Below, piece by piece: positions 26,910 through 38,110 of a DNA stretch of 64,000 bases (position 1 is the first letter of the stretch; each line of letters begins with the position of its first letter). The position numbers and the translations under genes are program-made. Below the pieces are notes generated by a model. That model worked only from the letters and a program-made list of their open reading frames with translations. It ran no database searches and was not told where the DNA came from. The DNA is from TOLSYN sp963849065 (lineage in GTDB: Bacteria; Acidobacteriota; Terriglobia; Terriglobales; Acidobacteriaceae), in NCBI GenBank assembly GCA_963849065.1, contig CAWKFM010000001.1, forward strand, positions 248,001 through 312,000, in the 5' to 3' direction.

Positions 26910-27583
26910 TCTCGCGTCTCCGCCATCTCATCTTCGACAACGCCCTGCTCAAGATTACGTCGCTGATCATTGCCATCCTCATGTGGTACGGCGTCGCCCA
27001 CGAACCGGTCGCGGAGATCTCCGTGCGCGTCCCCATCGAATTCTCCGAGCCGCCCAAGACCCTCGACTTCGCTTCGGATGTCGCTCCCCAAGCGCAGGTT
27101 TGGCTGCGCGGCCCGGCCCGCGTGCTGCGCGATCTTCAGGCCGAGAGCGTGCACGTAGTGATCGACCTGAGCGGCGCCACCACGGGCGAACACACCTATG
27201 ACATCACCGCCGAGCAAGTGCATGTTCCTCAAAATGTCGACGTCCTGCAAATCACTCCCTCGCGGCTGCGCCTGGACTTCGACACACCGGAGACCCGCCA
27301 AGTCGCCGTCAAGCCGCGCATCGTTGGAACCCTGCCACCCGGTTACGGCATCGAACTGATTACCGTTATCCCCTCCACCGTCAACCTCACCGGCCCATCG
27401 CGCCACGTTGATGCCATTGATAGCGCCCTCACCGACCCGGTGGACATTACCGGAATCGCCGGGCAGTCCACCGTGGACACCCGGGCCTATCTACCCGATC
27501 CGCTCGTCCACATCTCCGGCTCCAACGCCGTGCAAGTCACCATCGTCAGCGCAAAATCCATCTCTAAAGCGGGAGCACACTAA
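26906..27583 (+). CDS. cdaR: CdaR/YbbR-domain regulator of diadenylate cyclase
   Basis: 225 residues. One N-terminal membrane helix (LLKITSLIIAILMWYGVA) is followed by two or more YbbR-like beta repeats outside the membrane (RVPIEFSEPPKTL..., VAVKPRIVGTLPPGYGIEL...). In characterised systems CdaR binds CdaA and modulates c-di-AMP synthesis. It starts at the GTG at 26906, overlapping cdaA by four bases (GTGA), which indicates translational coupling. Confidence 0.85.
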   Translation: MISRLRHLIFDNALLKITSLIIAILMWYGVAHEPVAEISVRVPIEFSEPPKTLDFASDVAPQAQVWLRGPARVLRDLQAESVHVVIDLSGATTGEHTYDITAEQVHVPQNVDVLQITPSRLRLDFDTPETRQVAVKPRIVGTLPPGYGIELITVIPSTVNLTGPSRHVDAIDSALTDPVDITGIAGQSTVDTRAYLPDPLVHISGSNAVQVTIVSAKSISKAGAH

Positions 27584-27584
27584 C

Positions 27585-29072
27585 TTGGCCATGCCTCCCC
27601 GGACCCATATCCGGCAACTCTTTGGAACCGACGGCATTCGCGCCATCGCCGGCGAATATCCCCTCGACCACGCCACCGTTTACGCCATCGGACGTGCCTG
27701 CGGTGCCCGCCTGGTGCGCCGCTCCACCCACGCCCGCGTCGTCCTCGGGCAGGACACCCGCGAATCCTCCGCTTGGATCGCCGAGGCCCTGGCCCGTGGC
27801 CTGTCTGACGCCGGATGCGGCTTTGCCAGCGCCGGCGTGCTCACCACACCCGGCGTCGCCTACCTCACCCGCACCCACGGCTTTGCCGCCGGCATCGTCA
27901 TCTCCGCCTCGCACAATCCCTGGCAGGACAACGGCATCAAGCTCTTCGGCCCCGACGGCATGAAGCTCGCCGACCAGATCGAGCAGGAGATCGAAGCCGA
28001 AATCTTCGAGCACATCGACCTGCTCACCGCCCACCAGCACGACCAAGCCAGCCTGGGGGCCCAGATCCTTCCCGGCGATGCCCAGCTGCGCGCCGACTAC
28101 GAACTCTGGCTCGCTAACTCCGTGGTGCCCCATATTTGCCCAGCGCCCGCGGCCGGAGCAGCATCTGTTGCCGCGTACCCGGCTGCGAAGCCTCCTTTGG
28201 CAAATGAGGGAACAGCGAATCTGCCCAGTCTCCAATGCCTGCGCATCCTCATCGACTGCGCCAACGGAGCCGCCAGCGCCATCGCCCCCGAGCTCTTCGC
28301 CCGCCTCGGTATTCCCGCCGTCGCCCTGCACACCTCACCCACCGGACGCAACATCAACGACGGCTGCGGAGCCCTGCACCCGGAGCATGTCGCCGCCGAA
28401 CTGCTCAGCCGTCCCGGCCAGTTCGACATCGGCATCACCCTCGACGGCGACGCCGACCGCGCCCTCTTCTGCGACTCGCTGGGCAACGTCATCAACGGAG
28501 ACGCCGTTCTGCTCATCGCCGCCCGCGACATGAAAGCCCGCGGACGCCTCGCCCACAACACCGTGATCGCCACCACCATGAGCAACATGGGACTGGAAAA
28601 AGCTCTGCACGCCCACGGCATTCAAATGCTGCGCTCCAACGTCGGCGACAAATATGTGCTGGAAGAGATGCAGAAAACCGGCGCCACCCTCGGCGGCGAA
28701 CAAAGCGGCCACATCCTGTTCATGGACGCCGACTCGACCACCGGCGATGGCCTGCTCACCGCCCTGCGTGTGCTGGAAGTCGTCGCCCGCTCCGGCCAGT
28801 CGCTGCACGAGCTGACCTCCGAATTCAAGGTCTTCCCCCAGGTCATCCGCAACGTAAAAGTGCGCGAGAAAACTCCGATGCACCAACTCCCCACGGTGGC
28901 CGCCGCCATCCGTGCCGCCGAGCAGGCCCTTGACGGCAATGGCCGCGTCGTCGTCCGCTACTCCGGAACCGAGAAACTCGCGCGCGTCATGATCGAGGCC
29001 GAAGACGCCGCCCTCATGCACAAACATGTCGAAGCCATCGCGGGAGCCCTGCAAGAGGCCATCGGCATCTAG
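27585..29072 (+). CDS. glmM: Phosphoglucosamine mutase GlmM with an inserted repeat
   Basis: Converts glucosamine-6-phosphate to glucosamine-1-phosphate for peptidoglycan. N-terminal QLFGTDGIRAIAGEYP; the phosphorylated serine lies in ISASHNPWQDNG; the metal loop is TLDGDADRA; the sugar-binding loop is GGEQSGH; the phosphate-binding motif is VRYSGTEKLAR. The TTG at 27585 sits nine bases after GGGAG; the ATG at 27591 is the alternative. About 28 extra residues (around VVPHICP to LANEGT, nucleotides 28125-28210) lie between domains 1 and 2. They are encoded by a palindromic repeat that keeps the frame, so the enzyme is probably still active. Confidence 0.93.
   Translation: MAMPPRTHIRQLFGTDGIRAIAGEYPLDHATVYAIGRACGARLVRRSTHARVVLGQDTRESSAWIAEALARGLSDAGCGFASAGVLTTPGVAYLTRTHGFAAGIVISASHNPWQDNGIKLFGPDGMKLADQIEQEIEAEIFEHIDLLTAHQHDQASLGAQILPGDAQLRADYELWLANSVVPHICPAPAAGAASVAAYPAAKPPLANEGTANLPSLQCLRILIDCANGAASAIAPELFARLGIPAVALHTSPTGRNINDGCGALHPEHVAAELLSRPGQFDIGITLDGDADRALFCDSLGNVINGDAVLLIAARDMKARGRLAHNTVIATTMSNMGLEKALHAHGIQMLRSNVGDKYVLEEMQKTGATLGGEQSGHILFMDADSTTGDGLLTALRVLEVVARSGQSLHELTSEFKVFPQVIRNVKVREKTPMHQLPTVAAAIRAAEQALDGNGRVVVRYSGTEKLARVMIEAEDAALMHKHVEAIAGALQEAIGI
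28125..28210 (+). repeat. Family A repeat copy 3, inside glmM, carrying a B core
   Basis: Arms GTGCCCCATATTTGCC (28125-28140) and GGCAAATGAGGG (28199-28210) enclose the 51-nt family B core at 28143-28193. It is in frame with glmM. Confidence 0.85.
28143..28193 (+). repeat. Family B repeat core, copy 1
   Basis: 51-nt segment starting GCGCCCGCGGCCGGAGC and ending GGCTGCGAAGCCT. It is identical to 47449-47499 except at two positions, and its 3' half plus flank matches 41263-41309. Confidence 0.85.
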
Positions 29073-29100
29073 CGCAATAGGATTTGTGAGCGCATGGAGG

Positions 29101-29478
29101 TTAGGACTCCTCAGCCCGAGATAGCAACGGCAACACGCGCAGGCGCGCGTGTTGCGGATCAACTGTCATCAGTGCGACTTTTTCAAGCTCGGATTCCATC
29201 TGCCTTAACGCTGTAAGGACCGATCGACCGGCCGCCTCGGGACTCACATTCGCTGCCCGAATCTGTACTACGCTAGGCTTTGTTCCTTGCGTGGCCGCAA
29301 GAATCGAGCCGAAATCCAAATCGTGCGTAAGCACAACATAAACATTCGCCCGCGCGTAGTCCATGATTTCCATGTCGGACGCGTTGTGGGCACCTGCATC
29401 GCGCCAATGCACTGCCGCGATCTCCGCCTCCGCCAGCAGGCCAACCCTGCGCGGCGAAAGGTTCATATCCACGAGCAC
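29101..29478 (-). CDS. DUF5615 PIN-like toxin
   Basis: 125 residues with the DUF5615/VapC45-type layout: MLVDMNLSPRR with the first acidic residue, DAGAHNASDMEIMDYAR, and THDLDFGSIL. These acidic residues are expected to bind metal for RNase activity. It lies six nucleotides after a DUF433 gene, the usual antitoxin partner. Confidence 0.8.
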   Translation of the reverse strand: MLVDMNLSPRRVGLLAEAEIAAVHWRDAGAHNASDMEIMDYARANVYVVLTHDLDFGSILAATQGTKPSVVQIRAANVSPEAAGRSVLTALRQMESELEKVALMTVDPQHARLRVLPLLSRAEES

Positions 29479-29484
29479 TTACTT

Positions 29485-29715
29485 TCATGCACTAGCCAGC
29501 ATGATCTCGCGCTCTTCCGCCCGCCACGCCGCATAACGAATCGCCTGCAAAATATCTTCACGCTCAAGGTACGGATAGTCGGCGAGAAGCTGCTCAATCG
29601 TGCGCCCGGCGCCAATTTGCCCCAGAATCATGCCGACCGTAACTCGCATGCCCCGGATGCAGGCCTCGCCGCCCATCACGCCGGGCTGCTGGGTGATCTG
29701 ATCCAGTTGTTCCAT
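29485..29715 (-). CDS. DUF433 family antitoxin
   Basis: 76 residues from the ATG at 29713-29715, preceded by AAGGGGAAG on the minus strand. GGEACIRGMRVTVGMILGQI and LADYPYLEREDILQAIRYAA are typical of DUF433 helix-turn-helix proteins. Expected to bind the DUF5615 toxin and repress its own promoter. The frame extends further upstream without similarity. Confidence 0.8.
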   Translation of the reverse strand: MEQLDQITQQPGVMGGEACIRGMRVTVGMILGQIGAGRTIEQLLADYPYLEREDILQAIRYAAWRAEEREIMLASA

Positions 29716-29729
29716 GGTTCTTCCCCTTC

Positions 29730-30281
29730 CTACGGCGATTGGAATGGAATCGTAAACGCGCAGTACTCGCACGCGGCGCTGTGAGCACCGGATTTCGGCG
29801 GTGCCGGAATCGAAGAGGTCCGCAGGCAGTTGGTGCAGGTCACCGAGACGCGCTCGCTTTCGGCATGCGGAATCCACACCGGTGCCTTCGGTTTTCCTTC
29901 GTGCGGGTGCAGCGAAGACTTCCTCACCAGCGCCGCGATCTGCGCCATCAGCCGGTCCGGCGTGTACTGTGTCTTTTCGAAGAACGCATCGGCCAGCACG
30001 CTATGGGGCACGTCGAAGCCGGTGAACTCGCCGCTGATCACAATCACCGGCAGATACGGAAAGCGCTGCCGGATCACGGAAAGAAACTCAAACCCATCCA
30101 TGTTCGGCATCTGCAAATCGGAAATCACGAGATCGGGCAGCGAATCTTTCAGTGCAGCCAGTCCGTCGAATCCATCCTTGGCGCACAGCACTTCATAGCC
30201 ATGCGATTCCAGAATCGCCTTGGCCAGCTCCCTCAGCCGCTCTTCATCATCAACGAAAAGTATCCGGTACTTAAAAGCCAT
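29730..30281 (-). CDS. Response regulator with C-terminal zinc ribbon
   Basis: 183 residues from the ATG at 30279-30281. The receiver domain (1-120) has the acidic pocket DD at 11-12, phosphorylatable Asp55 (VISDLQMP) and the conserved Lys in FFEKTQ. After a Pro-rich linker the C-terminus holds four cysteines, C149xxC152 and C171xxC174, a zinc-ribbon pattern instead of a normal DNA-binding output domain. No kinase is adjacent. It lies 14 nt upstream of the DUF433 antitoxin gene on the same strand, probably by chance. Confidence 0.8.
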   Translation of the reverse strand: MAFKYRILFVDDEERLRELAKAILESHGYEVLCAKDGFDGLAALKDSLPDLVISDLQMPNMDGFEFLSVIRQRFPYLPVIVISGEFTGFDVPHSVLADAFFEKTQYTPDRLMAQIAALVRKSSLHPHEGKPKAPVWIPHAESERVSVTCTNCLRTSSIPAPPKSGAHSAACEYCAFTIPFQSP

Positions 30282-30387
30282 GCCGCCACTCACCCCTTGA
30301 GCGTTCGCAACAATATGGCATGAGCGGAGCCGCTGGCGCAAATTGGAACGACTGGCCAGCCTCATTCCATGTCCTCATTCCATGTTG

Positions 30388-33192
<2,805 letters not shown>

Positions 33193-33253
33193 GATGAAAT
33201 GCTAACAAATACGCCGCGCTTCGGCTTGCAACCCGGGCACCCGCCAGTGCGCT

Positions 33254-34416
33254 CTACGGGCGATCTGCCACGCCAGCCACATCCAGGGGGGATGCCAACG
33301 GAACGCGCAGCCGCGGCCTCCGGCTAACAAGATACGTAATCAGCCACGCACTGGCCGTCCACCACAGGAAGATCTGGTTGTATCCAAAGTGCCCCGCGAT
33401 CTTCGACAGGTAAAGCAAATATCCGAGATTCGCCGCGGCAAATCCCACCAGGAAATTCCGGCGATTCCCATTGGCCTAGGCCGCTTTCAATGCCGGCAAA
33501 AACAGAATTTCGTCGTACGGAAAGCTGTGATAGCTGCACACCACCGAAACCAGCAGCACCAGTACGCCGTCGGTCTGCCAGTCCCAATCGGCTCCATGCC
33601 TTTTCCAATAGAATGCCAGCCAAACCATTCCAGTCAATTGTGGAAGCACCGCCCAGCCATGATGGCCCGTAGCGGTATAGAGCAGTCCTCCCAGGTTCGG
33701 ATAAATTTCCGTCTCGTGTGCAAACTGCCGGACAAGTTCCAGGTACTGCAGGAAGATGTGCGGATTGATGGCGAGCGCGGCAACCGTGGCGGCGGCCACG
33801 GCGAGCGCCCCAGACACCAGGATCGTCCAGCGCTTGCTCTGCAGGGTCCACAACAGCACCGCCAGCAGGAAGTAAATCGCGATGTGAGGCTTCAGCAGAA
33901 TCAGCAGCAGCGATGCACCCGCCAGCCAATCACGCCGGCGTTCCACCTGGGTCAGGAATACGGTGATACCCAGAAGCACCAGAACCGTGACCTGGCCGAG
34001 CATGAGCAGGCATATCGTAGGCCCAAAGAGCAGGGAAAGAAACGCCGGGGCCAATGAGGCCGAAGGATTATAGAGATTCCACGCCACACGGGCACACCCC
34101 ACAACCACCACAATGCTCAGTACCGTCCATAGCGCGATGCCGTCTGGTAGCTGAACCAGGCCAGCGGAAGCACCAGCACGATGGCCCAGGGCGGATTTCT
34201 GACCATGGGAGGCACGGTATTGGGATTCCCAATGGATCGCTCAAAATCCTTAACCGCCTGCACGGAATACGGATTCCGGGTAGCCAGGTGCGTCGCTGCC
34301 CAATACCCGGCCAGATCCTGCTTGGGGAAAGCGTTGGCCATGCCCAGCGCGCCCACAAACACCACGCCGCCCATCACGGCAATCAGAAAAAGACACAGGA
34401 TCGTCTGGAATCGCAT
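33254..34416 (-). pseudogene. Broken GT87-type (DUF2029) polytopic glycosyltransferase
   Basis: Three collinear minus-strand segments encode one hydrophobic protein of about 385 residues. The first (34416-34117) starts MRFQTILCLFLIAVMGG and contains DLAGYWAATHLATRNPYSVQ, typical of GT87 membrane mannosyl/arabinosyl transferases. Near 34125 a one-base shift moves the frame: QTAS continues as ALWTVLSIVVVVG in the next frame. The second segment runs to an in-frame TAG at 33476-33478 after LPALKAA. The third continues in the same frame to 33254. Two lesions suggest an inactive gene. A sequencing error for one of them is possible. Confidence 0.75.
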
Positions 34417-34512
34417 TGGTGAGCAGCATAGATCGCTGCACCGGCCCCATGCAAGATGCCGGGCGCACCAGTACCACGCTCAATGCAACCGCGAGCCGGT
34501 CCCGGAATTCGC

Positions 34513-35739
34513 CTACTCGATAAACATGCAGTCCCCGTAGCTGAAAAACCTATAGCGCTCGCGCACTGCGTGCTCATACGCCGCCAGCACTCGTTCGCGC
34601 CCTGCAAAGGCCGAAACCAGCATCAGCAGCGTGCTCTTGGGCAGATGGAAATTGGTCAGCATCGCATCCACTACCCGGAAGCGGTATCCCGGATAGATAA
34701 AAATATCTGCCTCGCCCGAATGCGCCGCAATGTCCGGGTGGCCCATACAAGCCCTCCGTTGGCTTGTGTGGGGCAGTTGACTTTGCTCCTGGTCTTGCTC
34801 CTGCCGTTGTTCTTGCTTTTGACTTTCCGCCGAACCCCCCCCCGCCGCATACTCCAGCGTCCGCACCGTCGTCGTCCCGACGGCCACCACCCGCCGCCCC
34901 TCGCGCTTGGCAAGCGTAATCTTTTCCGCCGTCTCCCCGGAGATCTGGTACCACTCGGTGTGAATCTTGTGCTCCTCCACCACCTCGGTGCGGATCGGCG
35001 CAAACGTCCCCAGCCCCACATGCAGCGTCACCGAAGCCGTCTCCACCCCTCGCTCCCGGATGCGCTGCAAAATTTCCCCGGTAAAGTGCAGCCCCGCCGT
35101 GGGAGCCGCCACCGACCCCGCCTCCTGGGCAAACACCGTCTGGTAGCGCTCCCGGTCCTCGGTCGTGTCCTCGCGGTCGATGTAGGGCGGCAGCGGAATG
35201 TGTCCCAGCCGCTCCAGCCGCGCAAAAAAATCCGGGACCGGCAAAAACCGCAGCGTCCGCTCCCCGAATTCGCCGCGCGTCAGCACCTCGGCCTCTAAAA
35301 GGGAATTTTCCGAGTCCCCAAAGTACAGCCGCTCCCCCGGCATAATCTTCCGTCCCGGCCGCACCAGCGCCTGCCACAGCTGCTCCCCAGCGTCCGCGGG
35401 CAGCCGCCGGGTCAGCAGAACCTCCACCCGCCCCTGCAAGAACTCCCGCGACGCCGGATTATGCGGGCTCAGCCGCTGCGCCCGGCGGCCGCTGCGGTGC
35501 CCAAACAGCCGCGCCGGCAGCACCCGCGTATCGTTGAACACCAGCAGATCGTCGGCCCGCAGCAGCTCCGGAAGCTCGCTGAAAACCGTGTCCCGCAGGC
35601 CGTCGCCGGTCAGGTGCAGCATCCGCGCGGCGGCGCGCTCAGCCGGCGGATACTGCGCAATCAGTTCCTGTGGTAAATGAAAATCGAAGTCGGAAACCAG
35701 CACGCTCACGATTATAGGGCCACCCAAGGATTGATCCAT
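34513..35739 (-). CDS. queA: tRNA preQ1(34) S-adenosylmethionine ribosyltransferase-isomerase QueA, with inserted repeat
   Basis: Adds the epoxycyclopentane ring in queuosine synthesis. DFDFHLPQELIAQYPPAER opens the protein; conserved segments are DDLLVFNDTRVLPARLFG, AAPTAGLHFT, HVGLGTFAPIR and, at the end, VDAMLTNFHLPKSTLLMLVSAFAG and RYRFFSYGDCMFIE. A loop just after VAVGTTTVRTLEYAAGGG is lengthened by about 28 residues: a Gln/Glu-rich run and then QLPHTSQRRACMGHPD. This is encoded by a palindromic repeat near 34738-34775 plus its tail. The start may be the ATG at 35739 or a GTG at 35709/35703. Probably still functional. Confidence 0.93.
   Translation of the reverse strand: MDQSLGGPIIVSVLVSDFDFHLPQELIAQYPPAERAAARMLHLTGDGLRDTVFSELPELLRADDLLVFNDTRVLPARLFGHRSGRRAQRLSPHNPASREFLQGRVEVLLTRRLPADAGEQLWQALVRPGRKIMPGERLYFGDSENSLLEAEVLTRGEFGERTLRFLPVPDFFARLERLGHIPLPPYIDREDTTEDRERYQTVFAQEAGSVAAPTAGLHFTGEILQRIRERGVETASVTLHVGLGTFAPIRTEVVEEHKIHTEWYQISGETAEKITLAKREGRRVVAVGTTTVRTLEYAAGGGSAESQKQEQRQEQDQEQSQLPHTSQRRACMGHPDIAAHSGEADIFIYPGYRFRVVDAMLTNFHLPKSTLLMLVSAFAGRERVLAAYEHAVRERYRFFSYGDCMFIE
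34738..34775 (+). repeat. Family A palindromic repeat, copy 4, inside queA
   Basis: GTGGCCCATACAAGCC pairs with GGCTTGTGTGGGGC around CTCCGTT, followed by AGTTGACTTTG. It is in frame with queA on the opposite strand; the pyrimidine-rich tail encodes the Gln/Glu run. Confidence 0.8.
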
Positions 35740-35823
35740 GCTTCACAGTTAAGTGTGGCGCCGCGCTGTCGGCTACGGTACTATGGCGAAGAGCGGGTAA
35801 ATTGGCACTGGGTTGAATCCGTA

Positions 35824-36495
35824 ATGAGCGAGCACGAATCCCGGCTGGAAATCCTCCGCATCGGCAAAATGCTGCACGAACGCGGCCTCATCGCCGCCAC
35901 CGACGGCAACATCTCCGCGCGTCTCCCCGATGGCGCCATCCTCATTACCCCCACCTGCATCAGCAAGGGCATGATGTCCACCGAAGACCTCGTCGTGGTG
36001 GACATGCACGGCTGTCGCCTGGCCGGCTTCCGCGACGTCAGCAGCGAAATCGGCATGCACCTGACCATTTACTCCATGCGACCTGACATCCACGCCGTGG
36101 TCCACGCCCATCCGCCCACCGCCACCGGCTTTGCCGCCTGCGGACTCGCCCTCGACCAGGCCCTGATCAGTGAAGTCCTGCTCTCGCTCGGCGGCGTCCC
36201 TCTGGCCCGCTACGCCACGCCCGGCACCTCTGAGCTCTCCGAGGCCCTGGAGCCGTTCATCCCCGATCACGACGCCGTCCTCATGGCCAACCACGGCGTG
36301 GTTACCTACGGATGCGACCTCATGCAGGCCTACCTCAACATGGAAACCGTCGAGCACTTCGCCAAAATCGCGCTGGTCGTCAAGCAGCTCGGCTGCGAGC
36401 GCCCCCTGGCCGACGAACAGGTCAACCGGCTGCTCGAAATGCGCCAGCGCATCCAAACCTACAAATCCGAACAGCGCACCCGCTCCCGCGCCTAA
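35824..36495 (+). CDS. Class II aldolase/adducin family protein
   Basis: 223 residues from the ATG at 35824. GLIAATDGNISARL binds the phosphate of the substrate in this family. The zinc ligands lie in HAHPPTAT and ANHGVVTYG. Family members are fuculose- or rhamnulose-phosphate aldolases, ribulose-phosphate epimerases or methylthioribulose dehydratases; no surrounding gene narrows the choice. It is followed by two repeat hairpins and then by the convergent nitroreductase. Confidence 0.85.
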   Translation: MSEHESRLEILRIGKMLHERGLIAATDGNISARLPDGAILITPTCISKGMMSTEDLVVVDMHGCRLAGFRDVSSEIGMHLTIYSMRPDIHAVVHAHPPTATGFAACGLALDQALISEVLLSLGGVPLARYATPGTSELSEALEPFIPDHDAVLMANHGVVTYGCDLMQAYLNMETVEHFAKIALVVKQLGCERPLADEQVNRLLEMRQRIQTYKSEQRTRSRA

Positions 36496-36517
36496 ATCGC
36501 AAGATATACGTTCCGGG

Positions 36518-36552
36518 TGCCCCATATCTGCCGTGGTTAGCAGATGTGGGTC
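36518..36552 (+). repeat. Family A palindromic repeat, copy 5
   Basis: GTGCCCCATATCTG and CAGATGTGGG flank a 10-nt loop; followed by TTTTGACTTTG. Located at the 3' ends of two convergent genes. Confidence 0.85.
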
Positions 36553-36587
36553 TTTTGACTTTGATCGCGGAAATCATCACGAGGCTG

Positions 36588-36622
36588 GTGCTCCATATCT
36601 GCCGCAGTCAGCAGATATGGGG
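36588..36622 (+). repeat. Family A palindromic repeat, copy 6
   Basis: GTGCTCCATATCTGC and GCAGATATGGGGC flank CGCAGTCA; followed by TTTTGACTTGG. It sits 35 nt after copy 5 in the same orientation. Confidence 0.85.
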
Positions 36623-36643
36623 CTTTTGACTTGGCTCCTGCCT

Positions 36644-37150
36644 CTACTCCCGCCGGTGCACAAACGCCTCTACCGCGCGCCGTCCGCAATCCTGCGGAAC
36701 CTCATCCCCATACCCGAATGGCAGCACCGCCATCGGAACGTGTCCCTCAGAGGCCACCACCACCGCTGCCACCTTCGCCGGAATGAATGCGCCCACCCAG
36801 CAGCTCGCCAATCCCAGGTCGGCCATCGCCAGATGCGCCAGCGTCGCGGCGATGCTGGCGTCCTGCAGCGCCCAATGTTCCTTGGGCTCGTACTGGCAGC
36901 GCGCCGCATGGGTGCAAACCACCAGCGCCATGGGAGCCTGCGCAATCCAATCGTGATTGAACGTGGCCCCGGCCAGCGCCTTCATCCGCTCTGCACCGCT
37001 CACCAGGTAAATCTCATAGGCCTGGAAATTTCCCGCCGTCGGCGCCGTCCGCACCGCCTCCAACACCCGCGCCACTAACTCCGCCGGCACCTGTTCCCCG
37101 CGATACCGCCGCACCGAGCGCCGCGCCCGCACCAGTTCCATGAACTCCAT
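36644..37150 (-). CDS. Nitroreductase family flavoprotein
   Basis: 168 residues from the ATG at 37148-37150, which follows GGAGAG at ideal spacing; a GTG at 37168 would add six residues. The FMN-binding start RARRSVRRYRGEQVP, APTAGNFQAYEIYLV and the C-terminal GYGDEVPQDCGRR are typical of short NADH-dependent nitroreductases. Physiological substrate unknown. Convergent with the class II aldolase gene. Confidence 0.85.
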   Translation of the reverse strand: MEFMELVRARRSVRRYRGEQVPAELVARVLEAVRTAPTAGNFQAYEIYLVSGAERMKALAGATFNHDWIAQAPMALVVCTHAARCQYEPKEHWALQDASIAATLAHLAMADLGLASCWVGAFIPAKVAAVVVASEGHVPMAVLPFGYGDEVPQDCGRRAVEAFVHRRE

Positions 37151-37247
37151 TCGTCTCTCCGTCTCCACTTCTCTAGCGAAATTCTAATTCAGAGCGCCCG
37201 CACGAGAGTTATACCTTGCGGTGCCGCGTCGAACCATCGAGAGCCGG

Positions 37248-37673
37248 TCACGCCCAGGGGTTAAAGACAGGGACGCCCGTACCGAATAAGTCTTCGATGT
37301 TGCGGGTCACCAATGTCAGGTTGTGGTGCTGGGCGGTTGCCGCAAGCAGCCCGTCGATCACAGGCAGATTGTGATTCATCGTTGCCTTTGCTTGCGCGCT
37401 CAGAACCCCCCAGCGCTCGGCAATGTTTTTATCTATCGAGAGAATCCGGTCTGTAAACCGTATGGGGAGAGCGCGCACGACCCAGGCTTCCAGCTTGGCC
37501 TGTCTCGCCGCGTCTTTGAGCAAAGCGATTCCTTTTCGTATCTCCCCCAGGGTAAGAACGCTCAGGAAAAGCAACTCCTCGTCCGTCGCTTCGATCCACT
37601 CAACCACCTTGGGCTCCGGCTTTGTCTTTACGAGTTCGGAAACGATGTTGGTATCGAGGAGAAATCCGCTCAC
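37248..37673 (-). CDS. vapC: PIN-domain toxin, VapC type
   Basis: 141 residues. FLLDTNIVSEL carries the first catalytic Asp and the Glu; SVLTLGEIRKGIALL the second acid; LPVIDGLLAATAQHHNLTLVTRN the remaining acids of the PIN site. It resembles the FitB/VapC group of RNase toxins. It overlaps the upstream Phd-like antitoxin gene by four bases (ATGA). Confidence 0.9.
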   Translation of the reverse strand: MSGFLLDTNIVSELVKTKPEPKVVEWIEATDEELLFLSVLTLGEIRKGIALLKDAARQAKLEAWVVRALPIRFTDRILSIDKNIAERWGVLSAQAKATMNHNLPVIDGLLAATAQHHNLTLVTRNIEDLFGTGVPVFNPWA

Positions 37674-37996
37674 AAGTCAACCGTCCTTCCGAAATCAGGC
37701 TTGCGTTCCAGGTCGAGCCCTGCCCCCGCCAGCGGTGATTCTGCGAAGAATTGCACCAGGCTCTGGGGCTGTTTGGCTCGTTCGGTTAGCTTCTTGTATT
37801 GTTCGATCGGCAGGATCACAACCTCCTCCTTGCCTTGCTTGGTAATCACCTGGGGGCCGTCCGTGCGTGCACGGCGAATGACCTCGCTAAACTGGGCCTT
37901 GGCGGCTTGTAGTTGCCATGTCGCCGTGGCGGCGGAACGCGCACTGCCACGCCTGGACCTTTTTCCCTTTTCAACCGGCATCAGTATCGCCTCCAT
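37670..37996 (-). CDS. Phd/YefM family antitoxin
   Basis: 108 residues. A basic N-terminus (about 1-25) precedes WQLQAAKAQFSEVIRRARTDGPQVITKQGKEEVVILPIEQYKKL, the Phd/YefM DNA-binding fold, followed by an extended C-terminal toxin-binding tail. The gene overlaps vapC and should be co-transcribed with it; Phd-type proteins usually repress their own promoter. Confidence 0.88.
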   Translation of the reverse strand: MEAILMPVEKGKRSRRGSARSAATATWQLQAAKAQFSEVIRRARTDGPQVITKQGKEEVVILPIEQYKKLTERAKQPQSLVQFFAESPLAGAGLDLERKPDFGRTVDL

Positions 37997-38110
37997 CCGA
38001 CTAGTCTGACTAGATTATACACGGATCATCCGGGGAACAGTCCTGGTTTCTCCGGTTCGCCACATCTCCCGCGGTGATCCGATCTGGGTTCTCATCTACA
38101 CTAGAAACAT

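Noticed and set aside
29131..29154. Perfect CAACACGCGC/GCGCGTGTTG palindrome
   Set aside because: It lies in the coding sequence of the DUF5615 toxin and is not followed by a T-run; more likely codon-level coincidence than a terminator.
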